Part shown: one piece after another, positions 1 to 12,190 of the stretch | Layout of the letters: every line of letters starts with the position of its first letter | Position numbering within the stretch: the stretch's first letter is position 1 | From: Lojkania enalia | Taxonomy: Eukaryota > Ascomycota > Dothideomycetes > Pleosporales | Assembly: GCA_010094045.1 (NCBI GenBank) | Contig: ML986773.1 | Span: 2,581 to 66,580 of the forward strand | Direction of reading: 5' to 3' | DNA: 64,000 nt | The notes under the pieces: generated by a model | Databases searched by the model: none | Seen by the model: only the letters and a program-made list of their open reading frames with translations | What the model was told of the DNA's origin: nothing | Translations under genes and position numbers: made by a program

Positions 1-2110
1 AAATATTTTAACGGAAAATAGTATTCTATAGTATTTTATAGTAAGGTTTTATCCGGTTTAGAACTGAACTAAAAAATCTATAATAAGAAACTATTTGCAA
101 TTATTACTACGTTTAAGTAATAGAGGGTAAAACTTACTTTAGTAGCTACTAGAACTCTAGTATACACCGATTATCGCTTACTTAAATATTTTATAACTAT
201 AAAGGTACTTAATACTTATTAAGTTTATTAGACTAAGGAATTAGCTTAGTATTAGTTCCGAATCGAGTATACCCTAGGTAAGAATAATACTAGAGTAGAT
301 ATCTTTAGTTATTATAAATAAGATATAGAAAACTTAAAAGTAGCTTAAACTAATAACTAGTTAAGAGTTCTATTTAAACCGTATTAACTTCACCCCTAAA
401 TTAATATTAAATTAGCCTAGTCCTATATTACTTAAATAATAACTTAAACAGTTATACTAAATATTATTAAAAGCTAAAAGTAGGTTATATTACTAGACTC
501 TCTAGAGTTAATTAATATATTACTATAAGAAAACTAAGTCTCCTTTACGTAGAAACGTATACTTTTATTCTACAAGTATTAGATAGAGAATAGACTACTC
601 CTCTACAATAATTACTTATATATTCTATCAGATTTAGGCCTTTATATATAACTTATATAAGAGGCTTACAACTAAGTATCTTCTATATACCTAAGCGCTA
701 CTAAAACCTATTAGTTACTATTTTAGAAGTACTATTAAAAGAGTATAGAAGTTACTTATAAACAATATATATAGAATTATATTCTATACTATAAAGCTTA
801 TCTAATATAAACCCGAACTCTAGGTTTTATCTACCTACTTTCTATACTAAATTAACTAATATAGTATTTATATATTAACTTTAAGGATTTTCCTATAAAT
901 AAGTCTAGATATAATTAGATTATAGTAGTAATTAATCGCCTATCTAAATAAGCTATATCTATTCTCTACTATTATATAATTAACGTATAGGGAATAGCTG
1001 AATTATTTATTTAATAGATATACTACTTTAGCTATATACTTAAAACTATTATTTTAAACTAAAGACCTTAGTTTATATCTAGTTTCTAGTCCGAATTCTG
1101 CTGTATCTTAGGTATAAAGATTAAACTATCTACTACTTATTATAAAGAAACTAATAGATAGACAGAGATTATAAATAAATATATTAATTAGAGACTATAC
1201 TCTTTTATATTCTTCTATTAGAACAACTAGAGTTCTCTATTATCTATAATCGACCGAGTATAAGTAACTCTACCCTATATAACTATCGAAATATTCTTAT
1301 ATTAGATCTTATACAGATCTAAGCCCTATTAGAGTTAGGATTAGAAATATTCTATTAATCCTATTATTATAACAGATAAATTAAATCGTAAGAATACTTT
1401 AGCTCTAATAACTTATATATATACAGCCTAGGAAACTATAAAGGCTAATATTAAAAAGGCTTAAAATCGTATATAATCTATTATTAACTATTACTAGTAA
1501 CTAATTAATTAGTAGATTAGTAATATAGTCTACCTAAATACTAAGAACCTTACGGTTTAGAGACTAAGCTAAAAACTATCTAATTAATAGGAGGGCCCTT
1601 TTAAAGTACTAGAATAGGTTAGAAACTTATACTATCTATAGCTACCCCTAAAGTTAAGAATATATAATATCTTCGTACTAAACCTACTATATAAGAACTC
1701 CTAAGACCTTTTACTAGGGTAAGAAGCTCCGAAACTACCCGTTATTACTATTAAGGGGGTAGAAGAGTAGGAGGTTAAGGAAATACTAGCTAGTAAACTA
1801 TATTATAAGACCCTTAAATACTATATAAAATAGGTAGGATATAATTTAGACCTAGTTTAATATAAAGTCTTAAATTTTATAAGTTTATTTTATAAGCTAA
1901 GAGCTTTTTATAATAAATATCTAAATTAGCTAGAACCTCTAAGAACCCTAATTAAATAGATTAAGGTATATAAGAATAGTATAGAGAATATAAATTATCT
2001 AGTAGATAATAATATATAAGAGTTGAATAGTAGATTTAAAAACTAAAGTATAGGCCTAAAATTACTCTTCTATAGAATCTGGAGGGTTTAATAGTAGGCT
2101 GTTAGATACC
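1..2110 (+). mobile_element. Decayed Gypsy-type chromovirus A (3' half only in window)
   Basis: Read on the + strand and ignoring stops, bases 919-954 give an integrase core remnant (I-V-V-I-N-R-L-S-K), where functional elements carry VVVDRLSK; the Asp is Asn here. Integrase-like sequence continues to about 1,600. Bases of about 1,755-1,900 give a chromodomain remnant with the V-x-E-I-L start and a Y-x-x-K-x-x-G-Y core. The 5' half (gag, protease, RT) lies outside the window or is lost. There are stops throughout, so the element is dead. The 3' limit is approximate, because no long terminal repeat could be paired by eye. Confidence 0.75.
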
Positions 2111-3400
2111 TCCCTAGTCTTCTTCTCTTCTACTCTTCTTCCTCTTCTTTCCCTCTAGACTCTCTCTAAACCTTCCCTACCTCGTTTTTAGCCGTCTAAG
2201 AGCGCCGTAATATTAGCTTAAAGGCTAGATACTAGAGCCTTTAAAGCTAAAACCTGATAGAGTAACTTAGTACCCTAGTAGAATAAAACTACCTAGATAC
2301 TAGCTGTAGGAAGGCTATTTTCCTAACTCTTTATAACCTAAGCTATAAACGCTAGGCTATAAGTAGACTCTAAAATAGTTTTAAAGGCTACCTTTTTATC
2401 CTTCTTATCCCCTATATATTAGACTGCTACTTATAGTTTAAGCTAGCCCCGGAGGACCAGAAACTCCTTCTTATAGTAGGAGGGGATCTATAAGTATATT
2501 AGTAGTAAATACTCTACTAGTATTAAATACGATTTATATAGGGTTATACTTTTTATTTTATAAGGTGTAATACTTATATTTTTTTAATCTTAGAGACTAA
2601 AAGGTAAATATTATATACTATCTACGGGCGAGCGCGTATATAGTTTAAAGGTAGATAATCTAGAAGACTTTTAAAGAGGCTCTAAAAGGTAGGTAGAGTA
2701 GTATATTAATTAATTTTTTCTATAAGGCGTTAGTAATATTTTAATAATTAACAGTTCTAGGGATGTATAATAATATATATAGAGTAGAAGTTATTATTTA
2801 GTTAAGGAAGCTTAGTTAACAGCAATCTAATAATATACTAAAGCTGGTAAACACTTATTATTATATATAATAAAATTATAATATTAATAAACTATTATAA
2901 TAGTAGTTACTAGCTAATATATAGGTTAATTATACTTACCGCGAAAACCTTACTTAATATTATATTAATAAACGTATCTCTATAGGCAACCGCGCGTATT
3001 AGTTCTTACTAGTATATACCTTTTTAAAGAAATTTCTTTATACTAGAACCTATTTATAATAGCCCCAATTCCCTCCTAAACTAGTATAGATAGAGACTAT
3101 CAGCCTATAAGAAGGGGGGTAGTATAATAATATAAAGAAATCGTTCTACGAAAAGCTTTATATATAACCTTATCCTAAAGCTTTTCGCTTATCTTATCTT
3201 ACCCTTAGTTCTACCCCTTTTCTCTTCCGTATATAGTTATATACTCCCTTATAAGTAGCTTAGTAGTTCTTTTATATCTTTTCGTATAAGGCTTATAGGT
3301 GTTAATAGAATTTTTAGGTCCCTAATCCTCTATATACTTCTATATACCTTTAAGTAGATTTGTACTATATTTGGACCTATTATCTTACCTATACTATTAC
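2111..3400. other. Degraded AT-rich spacer between two retroelement bodies
   Basis: No gene is visible. The stretch opens with a CT-rich tract at about 2,110-2,180 and becomes TA-rich. The part around 3,060-3,340 could be a 5' terminal repeat and leader of the next element, but no matching 3' repeat was recognised. It may also hold fragments of further elements on the other strand. Confidence 0.5.
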
Positions 3401-6400
3401 AGTATCTACACTAGTTTAGTAAAATTATTATAGAAGCTAAAGAGCTAAGAAAGGTAGTTTTAGAGGTAAGGGAGATATAAGGGAATATTAGAAGATAACT
3501 TAATATTACGGCTTATAAGATAATAGGAGTAAGTATACTTAAGGAAGAGGAATATTCTAAGAATAATATATATTTAGAGGAATATAAAGTACTAAGCTAG
3601 AAATAATATATAGTTAGATACTAGTACTACTAAGATATATTTAGGGTATTTAAATAGTAAGGATTAGATAAAGACTACTAACTAATTAAATAGTAATAGT
3701 ATTTTTTAGGATAGAAGTATAAGATATATAGTAAATAAGTAAAGGCTGCTTACGCCTAAGAACTATAGACAGAGTATAGTATAGATAGATGTCTATTATA
3801 TAGAAGAGAAAAGGAGAAGATAGAGTTTTTTCCACCTTAGTTAAAAAACTAAGTAGCCCCTAAGATAATAGCTACGCTAAGAAACCGGGTAGGAAAGCTA
3901 TTAGAAGGGTTATTAATATAGTACTTTTATATATAGTACTCCGAGTGGAGTTTAATAAGAGGAAGTTTAAAATACTACTTAATAGTAGAGTTTTAAATAT
4001 ATTTATATTAGTATAATAGATTTATAAGAATAATATAGAGTAGAGAGAAAAAGTAGTACCTTATACGATACACCTAGTAGATAATAAGCTAATAGACTAT
4101 AGTAGAGGAGTTATACTAATAGAAACTAAGAAGCGAGCGCTTAATATTATAGGATATACTAATATAAGAAGTATTAATATTATAAACCTAGGAAAATTTA
4201 ATATATTACTAGGTATAGACTAGCTAGCTAAATATAATTCTAGAGTAGATTAGTAGTAAGGGATAGTTTATAGGCTATAGAGCCGATCTAAGATAGAACG
4301 GGTAGTAGGATAGTATAAGATAAGATATCCTTCGGATCTATAATTAATATAGAGAGTATTAGCAGCTATAATAGCGAAATATCTTAAGAAGATAAAATAG
4401 ATGCTAGGTATTATCGTAGTTTAAAAAGTATATAAGAAACTATAGGACGATAGTATATTCTAAGAAATCTAAGAAGATTACAGCGAATTTATAGAGCTAT
4501 ATAAAGAAGTAGAAAATAGAGAGTTACCTAAATATAAGGAATACGACTATAAAATTATTATTAAGGATAAAAAAAACTAAAACCTAGTCTAATATATAAC
4601 TTAAACTAAAAATAAAGAGAAGAACTTTAGAAGTATATCTAAAAGAATTTAGTAAGAGGGTATATATAACTAAGCTAGAGTAAAATAGTATTACTAATAT
4701 TATTTGTATCTAAGAAAAATAGTAAACTAAGGTTATATATAGACTATAAACAGCTAAACGATATAACTAAGAAAAATAGATACCTATTACTTAAGATAAT
4801 AAAACTTATAAGTTAATTATAGAAAGCTAAATAGTTTATAAAGTTTAATATAAGAGAAGAATACTACCGAATTCGGATAAAAAAGGGCTATAAATAGAAA
4901 ACAGCATTTAAGATAAGAGAAGGTTTTTTTAAATACCTAGTAATACTATTTAAACTTATAAATATACTAGTAACCTTCTAAGCAGTTATAAATAATATAT
5001 TAAGGGAATACTTAGATATATTTATAATAGTATATCTAGATAATATTCTAGTTTATATAAACAGATCGCTAAGAGAGTATAAGAAATATATTAGAAAAGT
5101 ACTAGAGAAACTATAAGAGTATAAATTACTTATAGTCCTAGAAAAATATAAGTTTTATAAGATAGGAATAGGATTCCTAGGGTTCTAGATATCTAGGGAT
5201 AGTATTAAGATAGAATAAGAAAAGGTTAAAGTAATACTAGAATAACTAGTACCTACCTTAGTTAAATAAGTCTAATCTTTTCTAGGCTTCGCGAATTTCT
5301 ATAGGAAATTTATAAGCAGGTACTCTAGAGTAGTAGTATCTTTAATAGAGATTACTAAGAAAGAAAAAAGGTTTAAATAGTAGAAAGTATAATAAAAAGC
5401 CTTTAAAGAACTAAAAGCTTACTTTATCTTAGTATTAATATTAAGAATGCTAGACCTAGAGAAGTAGTTTCGAGTAGAAACTAATACTTCAGATAAAGTA
5501 ATAGATACTTATTTAAGTTAGTAAGACGAAGACGGAAAATAGAGGCTATAAGCCTACTTTTCAAGAAAAATAAAACCGGAAGAACTTAACTATAATATAT
5601 ATAATAAGGAACTGTTAGTAATAGTTAAAGCGTTAAAAGAATAGTAAGTATATCTAGTAGGAACTAAATACCTATTTAAAGTCTAAATAGATTATAAAAA
5701 CCTTATATACTTTATAATAATAAAAGAACTTATAGAAAGATAAATATAATAGATAGAATAGTTAGTAGACTATAACTTTAGAATAACGCACTGGAAAGGG
5801 TTAGAAAATATAGCTATAAACGTATTAAGTTGTAGAGCTAATTATATAACTAAAGAAAAATATAAAAGAGACGCGATCCTAAAATAGAAATTAGATAGAT
5901 CTCTTATATATAACCACCTACGAGTCGCCTAAGTTATAAGACTAACTATACTAGAGTAAAACTAGTAATAGAAGCTAAGAGATATATAGATAGTAGAGCG
6001 ATATCTAATAAGTAGTAATAAAGTAAAAGTAATTAAAAACGTAACTTAAAAATAACTATATATATACCCGCATGTATAAAAGCGGATAATAAAAGAATTA
6101 TATAAATTACTAGAATAGGAGTACTTAAGAATAGTAGAAATAGAGCGAAGGTTAAGGAAGAGCTTTATTCTTACTAATACGAGAAAAGAAGTATAGGACG
6201 TACTAAATAAGTGTCTAGAATGCGAGAAGAATAAGACTACGAGGTATAAGCTTTATAAATTCTTATAGCTATTAGAAATACCTAAAAGACTATAAGAATA
6301 GATTATAATTAACTTTATAACTAAATTACTAGAGTTAATAGAACTAAGATTAGAAAGAAAATATGATATAATTATAAATATAGTAGATTAATTAATAAAA

Positions 6401-7420
6401 TATACGTACTTTAGACTAGTATTAGAAATAATAATAGTACCTAAACTAGCGTATAAGTTATTATATATAGTATTTACGAAGTATAAAGTTCTAAAGTATA
6501 TTACTTTAGATAGAGATAAGTTATTTACATCTAAATACTAGTAAGGATAGATAGAGAAGATAGGAATCTAATAACAAATATTAACTAGCTTCTACCTATA
6601 GATAGATAGTTAGATAGAATAAGTTAACTAGAGTCTAGAAACGTATTTAAGAATATATATTAATAAATAATAAAACAATTAGGTTAAATTATTACTTATA
6701 GTATAGATAGCCTATAATAGAATAACCTAAAGTATAATAGAGACTATATTCTTTAAAGCTAACTATAGGCGAAAAGCTATTATATATTAGGAATAGAATA
6801 AGAAAGAGTCTCTAGTTCTACTAGTAGACTAAAAAGCTAGAAAAATAAAAGAAATTTATAATTAGCTTAGGGAAAGGATTTAGTTAAAAAACTTTAAAAT
6901 AGTAGAATAAGCTAATAAACTAAGGGTTAAGGGACTAACCTTTAAAAAAGGGGGTAAAGTTTTCCTGTTAACAAAAAACTTAAAGACTAAGAGGCCTATA
7001 AAGAAGCTAGATTATAAGAGAATAAGACTATTTCTAATTAAAGAATAGGTTAGACCTATAAACTTTAAACTAAAGCTACTAGAAAATATAAAAATATATC
7101 TAGTATTTTACAAATTAAAACTAGAACTAGTACCGGATAATATACTATTATAAGAAACTATTAATATAGAACTAGAATAAGAATATAAAGTAGAATATAT
7201 ACTAGTAAGAAAACGGTTCGGACGTTAGTAGAAATATCTAGTAAAGTAGAAAAGATACCTATAAGAGGAAAGTTTATAAGAACTAGTATAAAATCTAACT
7301 AACTGTACTATAAAGCTAAAGGAGTTTTACTAGAAAGCTAAAATAATAGGTTATTAAGTAGAGTCTAGTTAGGAAGTAATAGTAGTAGTAATATAAAAGG
7401 AGCCTCTTATATAGAACTTA
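3400..7420 (+). mobile_element. Decayed Gypsy-type chromovirus B (near full-length gag-pol relic)
   Basis: Domains appear in the Gypsy order on the + strand, all broken by stops. A gag-like stretch lies at about 3,420-3,900. A protease-like motif lies at 3,969-3,992, where the expected DSGA reads N-S-R-V. The reverse transcriptase box lies at 5,033-5,056 and reads Y-L-D-N instead of YLDD. An RNase H start follows at 5,474-5,494, reading VETNTSD instead of VETDASD. Integrase covers about 6,290-6,900 and a chromodomain about 7,180-7,320. Integrase before chromodomain at the end identifies the chromovirus branch of Ty3/Gypsy. Every altered catalytic residue fits G-to-A change. The ends are approximate and the copy is clearly inactive. 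Confidence 0.85.
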
Positions 7421-8560
7421 GACTAATAGTAAAGAGCGCCTCGGATATAGTAGATCTCCTCTCCTCTTCCTCTAACTTCTCTTACTCTTCTATTAACTTT
7501 ACCTCTCGTTTACTAAGATTAAGACTATACTCTTCTAAAGAATAAACGCGCTTCTTAGTATATTTTAGATAAAAAAGAGCCGCCTGATAGTAATATACAG
7601 ATTCCTCTAGGCAATAAATTCTCTCTTCCTTAATAGCTACGAAATTTTAATAGGTAGAGGTAGACTCTTTATAGGCCTTTAATATATCTGCTAAGAAATG
7701 GCGAAGGGTACCCTCAGTTAGAGAAAGATCGTAGGATAAACCCTAAGAAAGATATTCTCTATATATAGAAGAAAGGGTAGTATTATTATAGTAGTTACGG
7801 TTTATAGACTAACAGTTTAAATAATAGTAAGATAAGTCTATTATAATACTTAGTAAAAAAATTAAGAAACTAGTATAATAATTATAGGTAGAGGTACTTT
7901 CGCGTTAAACCTTTAGTATAGTAGAAAGGAAAAAGAAAAAAGAATAGGGCTATATTCGTAAGTTGAGTAGGACCTACCGGAATATATAAAGTACCAACCC
8001 TAGAATAGAAAAATATAGATGTAACCTTATAGTATACTTATATTAAGTATATTAGAAGCTAGAATAAGCTGCTAGTAATAGTAGGATACTACACCTAGAT
8101 AGAATAGATAAAGTAATAGATTAAAGAGCTTCGGGATAAACTTATAGAGAAGAGAGCAGGTATTATAAATATAGAACGCTAAGAGATACTACTTCTATAA
8201 CTAGGATTTAATCTAATATTAGCTACTATAGAGGTCGACTTAAACAAGGACCGACAGGGTAATAATAGGTAGAAGCATATTAGAGACCAGTTATCAGACA
8301 GTAAGCAGTAGGACTATAGGAACTAGAGAGATAATTAGTTAGATAATAAGGCATGGTATAACCTATATACGTGACTATAGCAGAAGTATCAGATATAGTA
8401 GGACGGACCTGATAGACCTAATAGACCTAATAAGCTAGGCTTAGCAGTCTTAGACTTAGCTATATAAGAAGGGGGACCTTTTTATAAGATTAAGTCCTTT
8501 GTAGTTATTCTCGCAGATTTATCTCGTTACTCTATTAGACTTCTAAATATACTTATTACA
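7421..8560. other. RIP-like AT-rich remnant 3' of chromovirus B
   Basis: A CT-rich tract at about 7,460-7,540 resembles in position and composition the tract that follows element A at about 2,110, so both may be the same 3' part of related elements. No ORF survives and no terminal repeat boundary was recognised. Confidence 0.45.
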
Positions 8561-9384
8561 TTCAAAGAACCGGCGAACCTAATACTCTCTCTTTACTGAA
8601 GCTACCACCTCTAACCAACCTAACGTAAATAAGGCCCCGGCGCGTGTACGACTGCAACGGCGGTCGTTACATGTACCAGCGGTACATAGGTTAGTAACAC
8701 CATCTTAATAGACAATATCTTAATTCTTATTACGGAAATTTATAATATCGCCAATCTAATCGTATATAGAGCTGTAGTTGTGTTTTATAGAGGTCTAGGC
8801 AAGTTCGACGCCGTAGCCTGCGCGGAGATTAAAGTAGACTTATCCTATATAAAGGGTATAAGTGTTATCTATAAGTTGGATGCTAGGGTTAAAGAAATAA
8901 TTAATGTTATATTGGAAAGCTGCCTAGAGGCGCCCAGTACGCCGGGACTGGGCAGATGATTGTAGAACAAACATACAGTTTAGAGGTTCGGTGGTGGTTA
9001 TATCTTTATATTGGAGGGGTGGTAGCCTTTTAGAGGGTCATGTCAAGTCATTGGGGTGTTACCATCGTTAAGAATGAATACTTTCTGTCTGTTTTCAAAC
9101 TAAAAATATCTGTCAATTTTAATAATACTACTAGCTAAAAGAGGCTCATTCCTATATGTTCTTTCCTCTCATAGTTAGAAGTCCTTGACAGAACGGAACT
9201 TTGGTCACGATGAAAGTGATAGAGAAACATCTACCTTTAATTCACCGCTCCATTGCATTGAGTAGCGGCGAAACCCATATTGCTAGTATTTCAGTACGCT
9301 AAACCTTCTCTTTAAATCTCTATAGCACACAAAATCTATCTCTGAACATGACTTTACACAACCTTAGCTCCGGTCACCATAACC
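8561..9384. other. Transition zone from repeat to genic DNA
   Basis: Base composition recovers here: a GC-richer patch lies at about 8,630-8,690 and ordinary sequence runs from about 8,930. No gene is recognised. The last 300 bases are presumably the promoter and leader of whatever lies at 9,385. Confidence 0.4.
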
Positions 9385-9663
9385 ATGGTTCAGATCCGAG
9401 CCTCTATTTCACCGTTCTATTCATGCTTTCTTGCCGAGCTTCTTGAACGCGATGGCTTAGTTCCCCAACTAGGCAAGATCCTCATCAAGTTCACTGGCAT
9501 CGAGGAAAGTGGAAAGACTACGAAGAACCGGGCTGAGCTGCTGGTTGTGAATGGATATGGAGGGCATGTCACTGTGCTCAAGAGCGAGGTCGAAGCATCA
9601 AGGATTGATCTGGTGGCTATGAGATTGGCGGATAGAGAGACAGAAAAGGCTATTGAACGGTAG
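9385..9663 (+). CDS. Small hypothetical protein (92 aa), doubtful
   Basis: The ORF has an ATG in a fair context (aaccATGG) and encodes 92 residues with no signal peptide or membrane segment. The composition looks protein-like (mixed hydrophobic and charged, ending in a basic/acidic helix-like stretch), and the base composition matches the genic part of the window rather than the neighbouring repeat. I do not recognise a family. A 143-codon ORF overlaps it on the other strand and is probably its shadow, though the reverse cannot be excluded. It could also be the tail of a decayed gene at the repeat edge. Confidence 0.3.
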   Translation: MVQIRASISPFYSCFLAELLERDGLVPQLGKILIKFTGIEESGKTTKNRAELLVVNGYGGHVTVLKSEVEASRIDLVAMRLADRETEKAIER

Positions 9664-9911
9664 ACAGTGATGCCCCAGGAGGCACAAAGGCGCTCTTGCT
9701 GACGAGAATACATGGGCTGGACATAGTGATGTTGTTGTAGGTTGCTGAAGTGGGCTACCTTCGAGAAGGGTAGGTATGTTCGGCGCTCTGGAGTGGGTAG
9801 CAAATAATTATATAGCATCCGAAATGAAATAATAGGGAAAAATATCAAGCATAGGGTGTTTCGCTGATGAAAATTCAGCCTCCATAAAGCACTCTCACTC
9901 TTTCTCTCTGC

Positions 9912-11752
9912 TCAGTTCTTTTCCTTCACCTTTGTTTTTCCGTCATCGATAGTGTCAAATAGTCTCTCCCACTTCATTAGCAGACCTGCGAGCAAGCCAA
10001 TTGCCCCAGCCAACAGCACCGGAAAGAAACTCCAGCGAATAGCTTCTACAATCCCTGCTTCGACCATTGTTCTTACACCATCATTTAGAGTCCCTTCTTC
10101 AAACAGACTACTTTTCGCTCCTCCTAGAGCAGCTCGTATCACCTCATCATCAAGATCAAGTCCGGTCAAGGCATTTTTGACTCTATTAAATCCAACATTT
10201 TGGAAGATGAGAGATGTTAATGTGAGCGCCACAACCACAGAGCCAACCTGAGCCGAGTTAATGAAGCCGATAGCATCAGAAACATAATTTGGTGCTTTGA
10301 CAGAAGCAACAGAATACGCAGCTTGCTGAGCCAGTCCCGTTCCCAAAGCCAACAATATACTATAGCCATATATTGCTCCAGTGGAGGTGTATGGGTTCAG
10401 CGTAGCGAAGAATAGCGCGCCGCCGACGGTGTTGAAGATGCCTGATGCGAGATACCATGGCGAGTAATATCGGAATTTCGGCAGCAATGCACCGTTGAGG
10501 AATACGGTGACAATATTGACGATGATGAATGGAAGCAGACGAACTGCAGATGTCACTGCGGTTTCTGATCGTGTGAATTGGAAGAATAATGGGATGTAGT
10601 ATATCGGAATCGCGAGGGCAGCCTGGATGCAGCATTGCGAGAGGTAGAGGAGGAGAAATGTTCTGCTGCTCAGGAAGCGAGTTGGAAAGATACGCCTCTC
10701 CGGTAACGTCAATACGCAAAGCTTCTGCTGCAGGATGAATAGCAGCAGCAAAGCCCCGCAGGCTACGATCGTTGCTATTGTCCGACCATTGTTCCATGGC
10801 CAGAGCGTGCCACCAATGGCAAAACCAATAACGAAGCAGGTGTACATCCCTGCGTTGAGAAGCACACCTAGCCAATCCAGTTCCCTTACTCGCTTTACTA
10901 GACTCTCATTCGGGCGGGGCATGTATGAGTGGAGCACGAAGAAGTAAACCGGAGTGAAGGCTGCAAAGAGGATGAGATTGATGTAAAATGCCTATCATTG
11001 TTAGCGGTACTAACAATACAGAATTGTAAATAGACATTACCCATCGCCAGGTCGCAGAACTATCGGCAAAAGCTCCACCAATGATAGGCCCAAGAATGCA
11101 ACCAACACCCCAGACGATGCCACCGCCGCTAATGTACAGTGACTGCTTCTGAATATTGACATTCTGAGACCAAATGTTGAGTTGGCCATAAAATGTCAGT
11201 GTCCGGCGATGAAGGCATTTTCAAGAGTAAGACTTACCCAAGATACATACCAGCTCCACCGGCCCCGGCCCAAACCCTCCCTACAATCAGGCCGTTCATG
11301 TCTGCAGCGGCGCCGCAAAGAGTACTACCAGCTGCGAAATTGACAAGGCTTCCAATGTACATCCATTTCGTGTCGAACAGACCATAAGTCTTACTCCATG
11401 CGGCAATCGTAGCAATGCTCCCAAGCGGAAACCCAATACCCAGCCAGCCAAGCTTCTCAACGTCTCCGAATCGCTCGACAACTGGACCTTGAATGACTGC
11501 GACGATGGTGGTGTCAAGACCGTAGAAGAAGGCGGAAGAATAGACGGAGAGTGCAATGAGGAACCATTGGAAGCTGGTATATTGAGATCCTAGGCTAGAT
11601 AAATTGGATTTTAGATTCTGTACGGGCTCATGGGATGAAACTGGATGATTGCGAACGATTTCAGACTGTGCTCGAGGACTGCTTTCCGTAGAGTGGTGTT
11701 GTCGATGTTCAATTGTTATGTCTGCCGCTGTTTCTACCATCGAGGGTTCCAT
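9912..11752 (-). CDS. MFS transporter, DHA2 drug:H+ antiporter type, with a suspect splice acceptor
   Basis: Best model: exons 11752-11238, 11185-11041 and 10991-9912, giving about 579 aa with a polar N-terminal tail of about 60 residues and 12-14 membrane segments. DHA2 hallmarks are the first helix ending GLDTTIVAV, the GRVWAGAGGAGMYLG stretch, and LGPIIGGAFADSSATWRW followed by AFYINL. Such pumps export drugs, toxins or siderophores across the plasma membrane; the substrate here is unknown. Intron 2 (10992-11040, 49 bases) is canonical with a GCTAAC branch. Intron 1 starts with a perfect GTAAGT at 11237 and has a CTGAC branch, but the only junction that keeps the frame (11186-11187) reads GG where AG is required. 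The nearest real AG (exon start 11163) breaks the frame. So the gene may be a recent pseudogene, be mis-assembled, or be spliced unusually. Confidence 0.8.
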
Positions 11753-12190
11753 TGCTAGATTTGATGTTTACAAGGAGCTCTATCAATTGTACAATGAGAT
11801 GGTCTCAGAATATTCGCAGGCGTGAGCTGAAGAACGATCAATGCCTTGCTCACAATCGATTGGCACATGAGCCAAATTAAAATGCGCCAAGATATCGTAG
11901 GACAAGTCGAAGGACAGCGGGACAGCCATCTTAAGTTTATATTTTGATTCTCTTAGTACATTATATAGGAAGTTTACATTGAGATGGCTGTCAATAGCTC
12001 GGTGATGTGCATGCCAAGATATGAGTCATTTGTACTCAGTGCGGGGCTCACTAAATAGAAAAATGGGCCCCGCCACTTAATATCACTCCAGTTGCTAGAG
12101 TTATGTTACGAGAATAATTCCTGTATTAAAATATGCACGTGAATGTAATACCCAACCACAACGTTCGCATCCACGCCGATAGATGTTTCT
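11753..12190. other. Intergenic, MFS promoter and carboxypeptidase 3' end
   Basis: No gene seen. It holds the upstream region of the MFS gene, and the 3' flank of the carboxypeptidase gene, which is transcribed in the same direction. Confidence 0.5.

Larger units (their letters stand above)
1..8560. repeat. AT-saturated, RIP-like transposon graveyard
   Basis: The first 8.5 kb is extremely rich in A, T and TpA, has stop codons in every frame and holds no usable long ORF. Composition changes sharply to ordinary sequence at about 8.6-9.4 kb. Recognisable retrotransposon motifs survive between the stops, and the changed residues are the kind expected of C-to-T/G-to-A change (Asp to Asn, Gly to Arg, Ala to Thr or Val). 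This is what repeat-induced point mutation leaves in ascomycetes. The RIP assignment is inference from composition and motif changes; no index was calculated. Confidence 0.9.

Noticed and set aside
9417..9848. 143-codon minus-strand ORF
   Set aside because: Overlaps the 92-aa ORF in GC-neutral DNA; Ser/Pro-rich and less protein-like than the sense frame.
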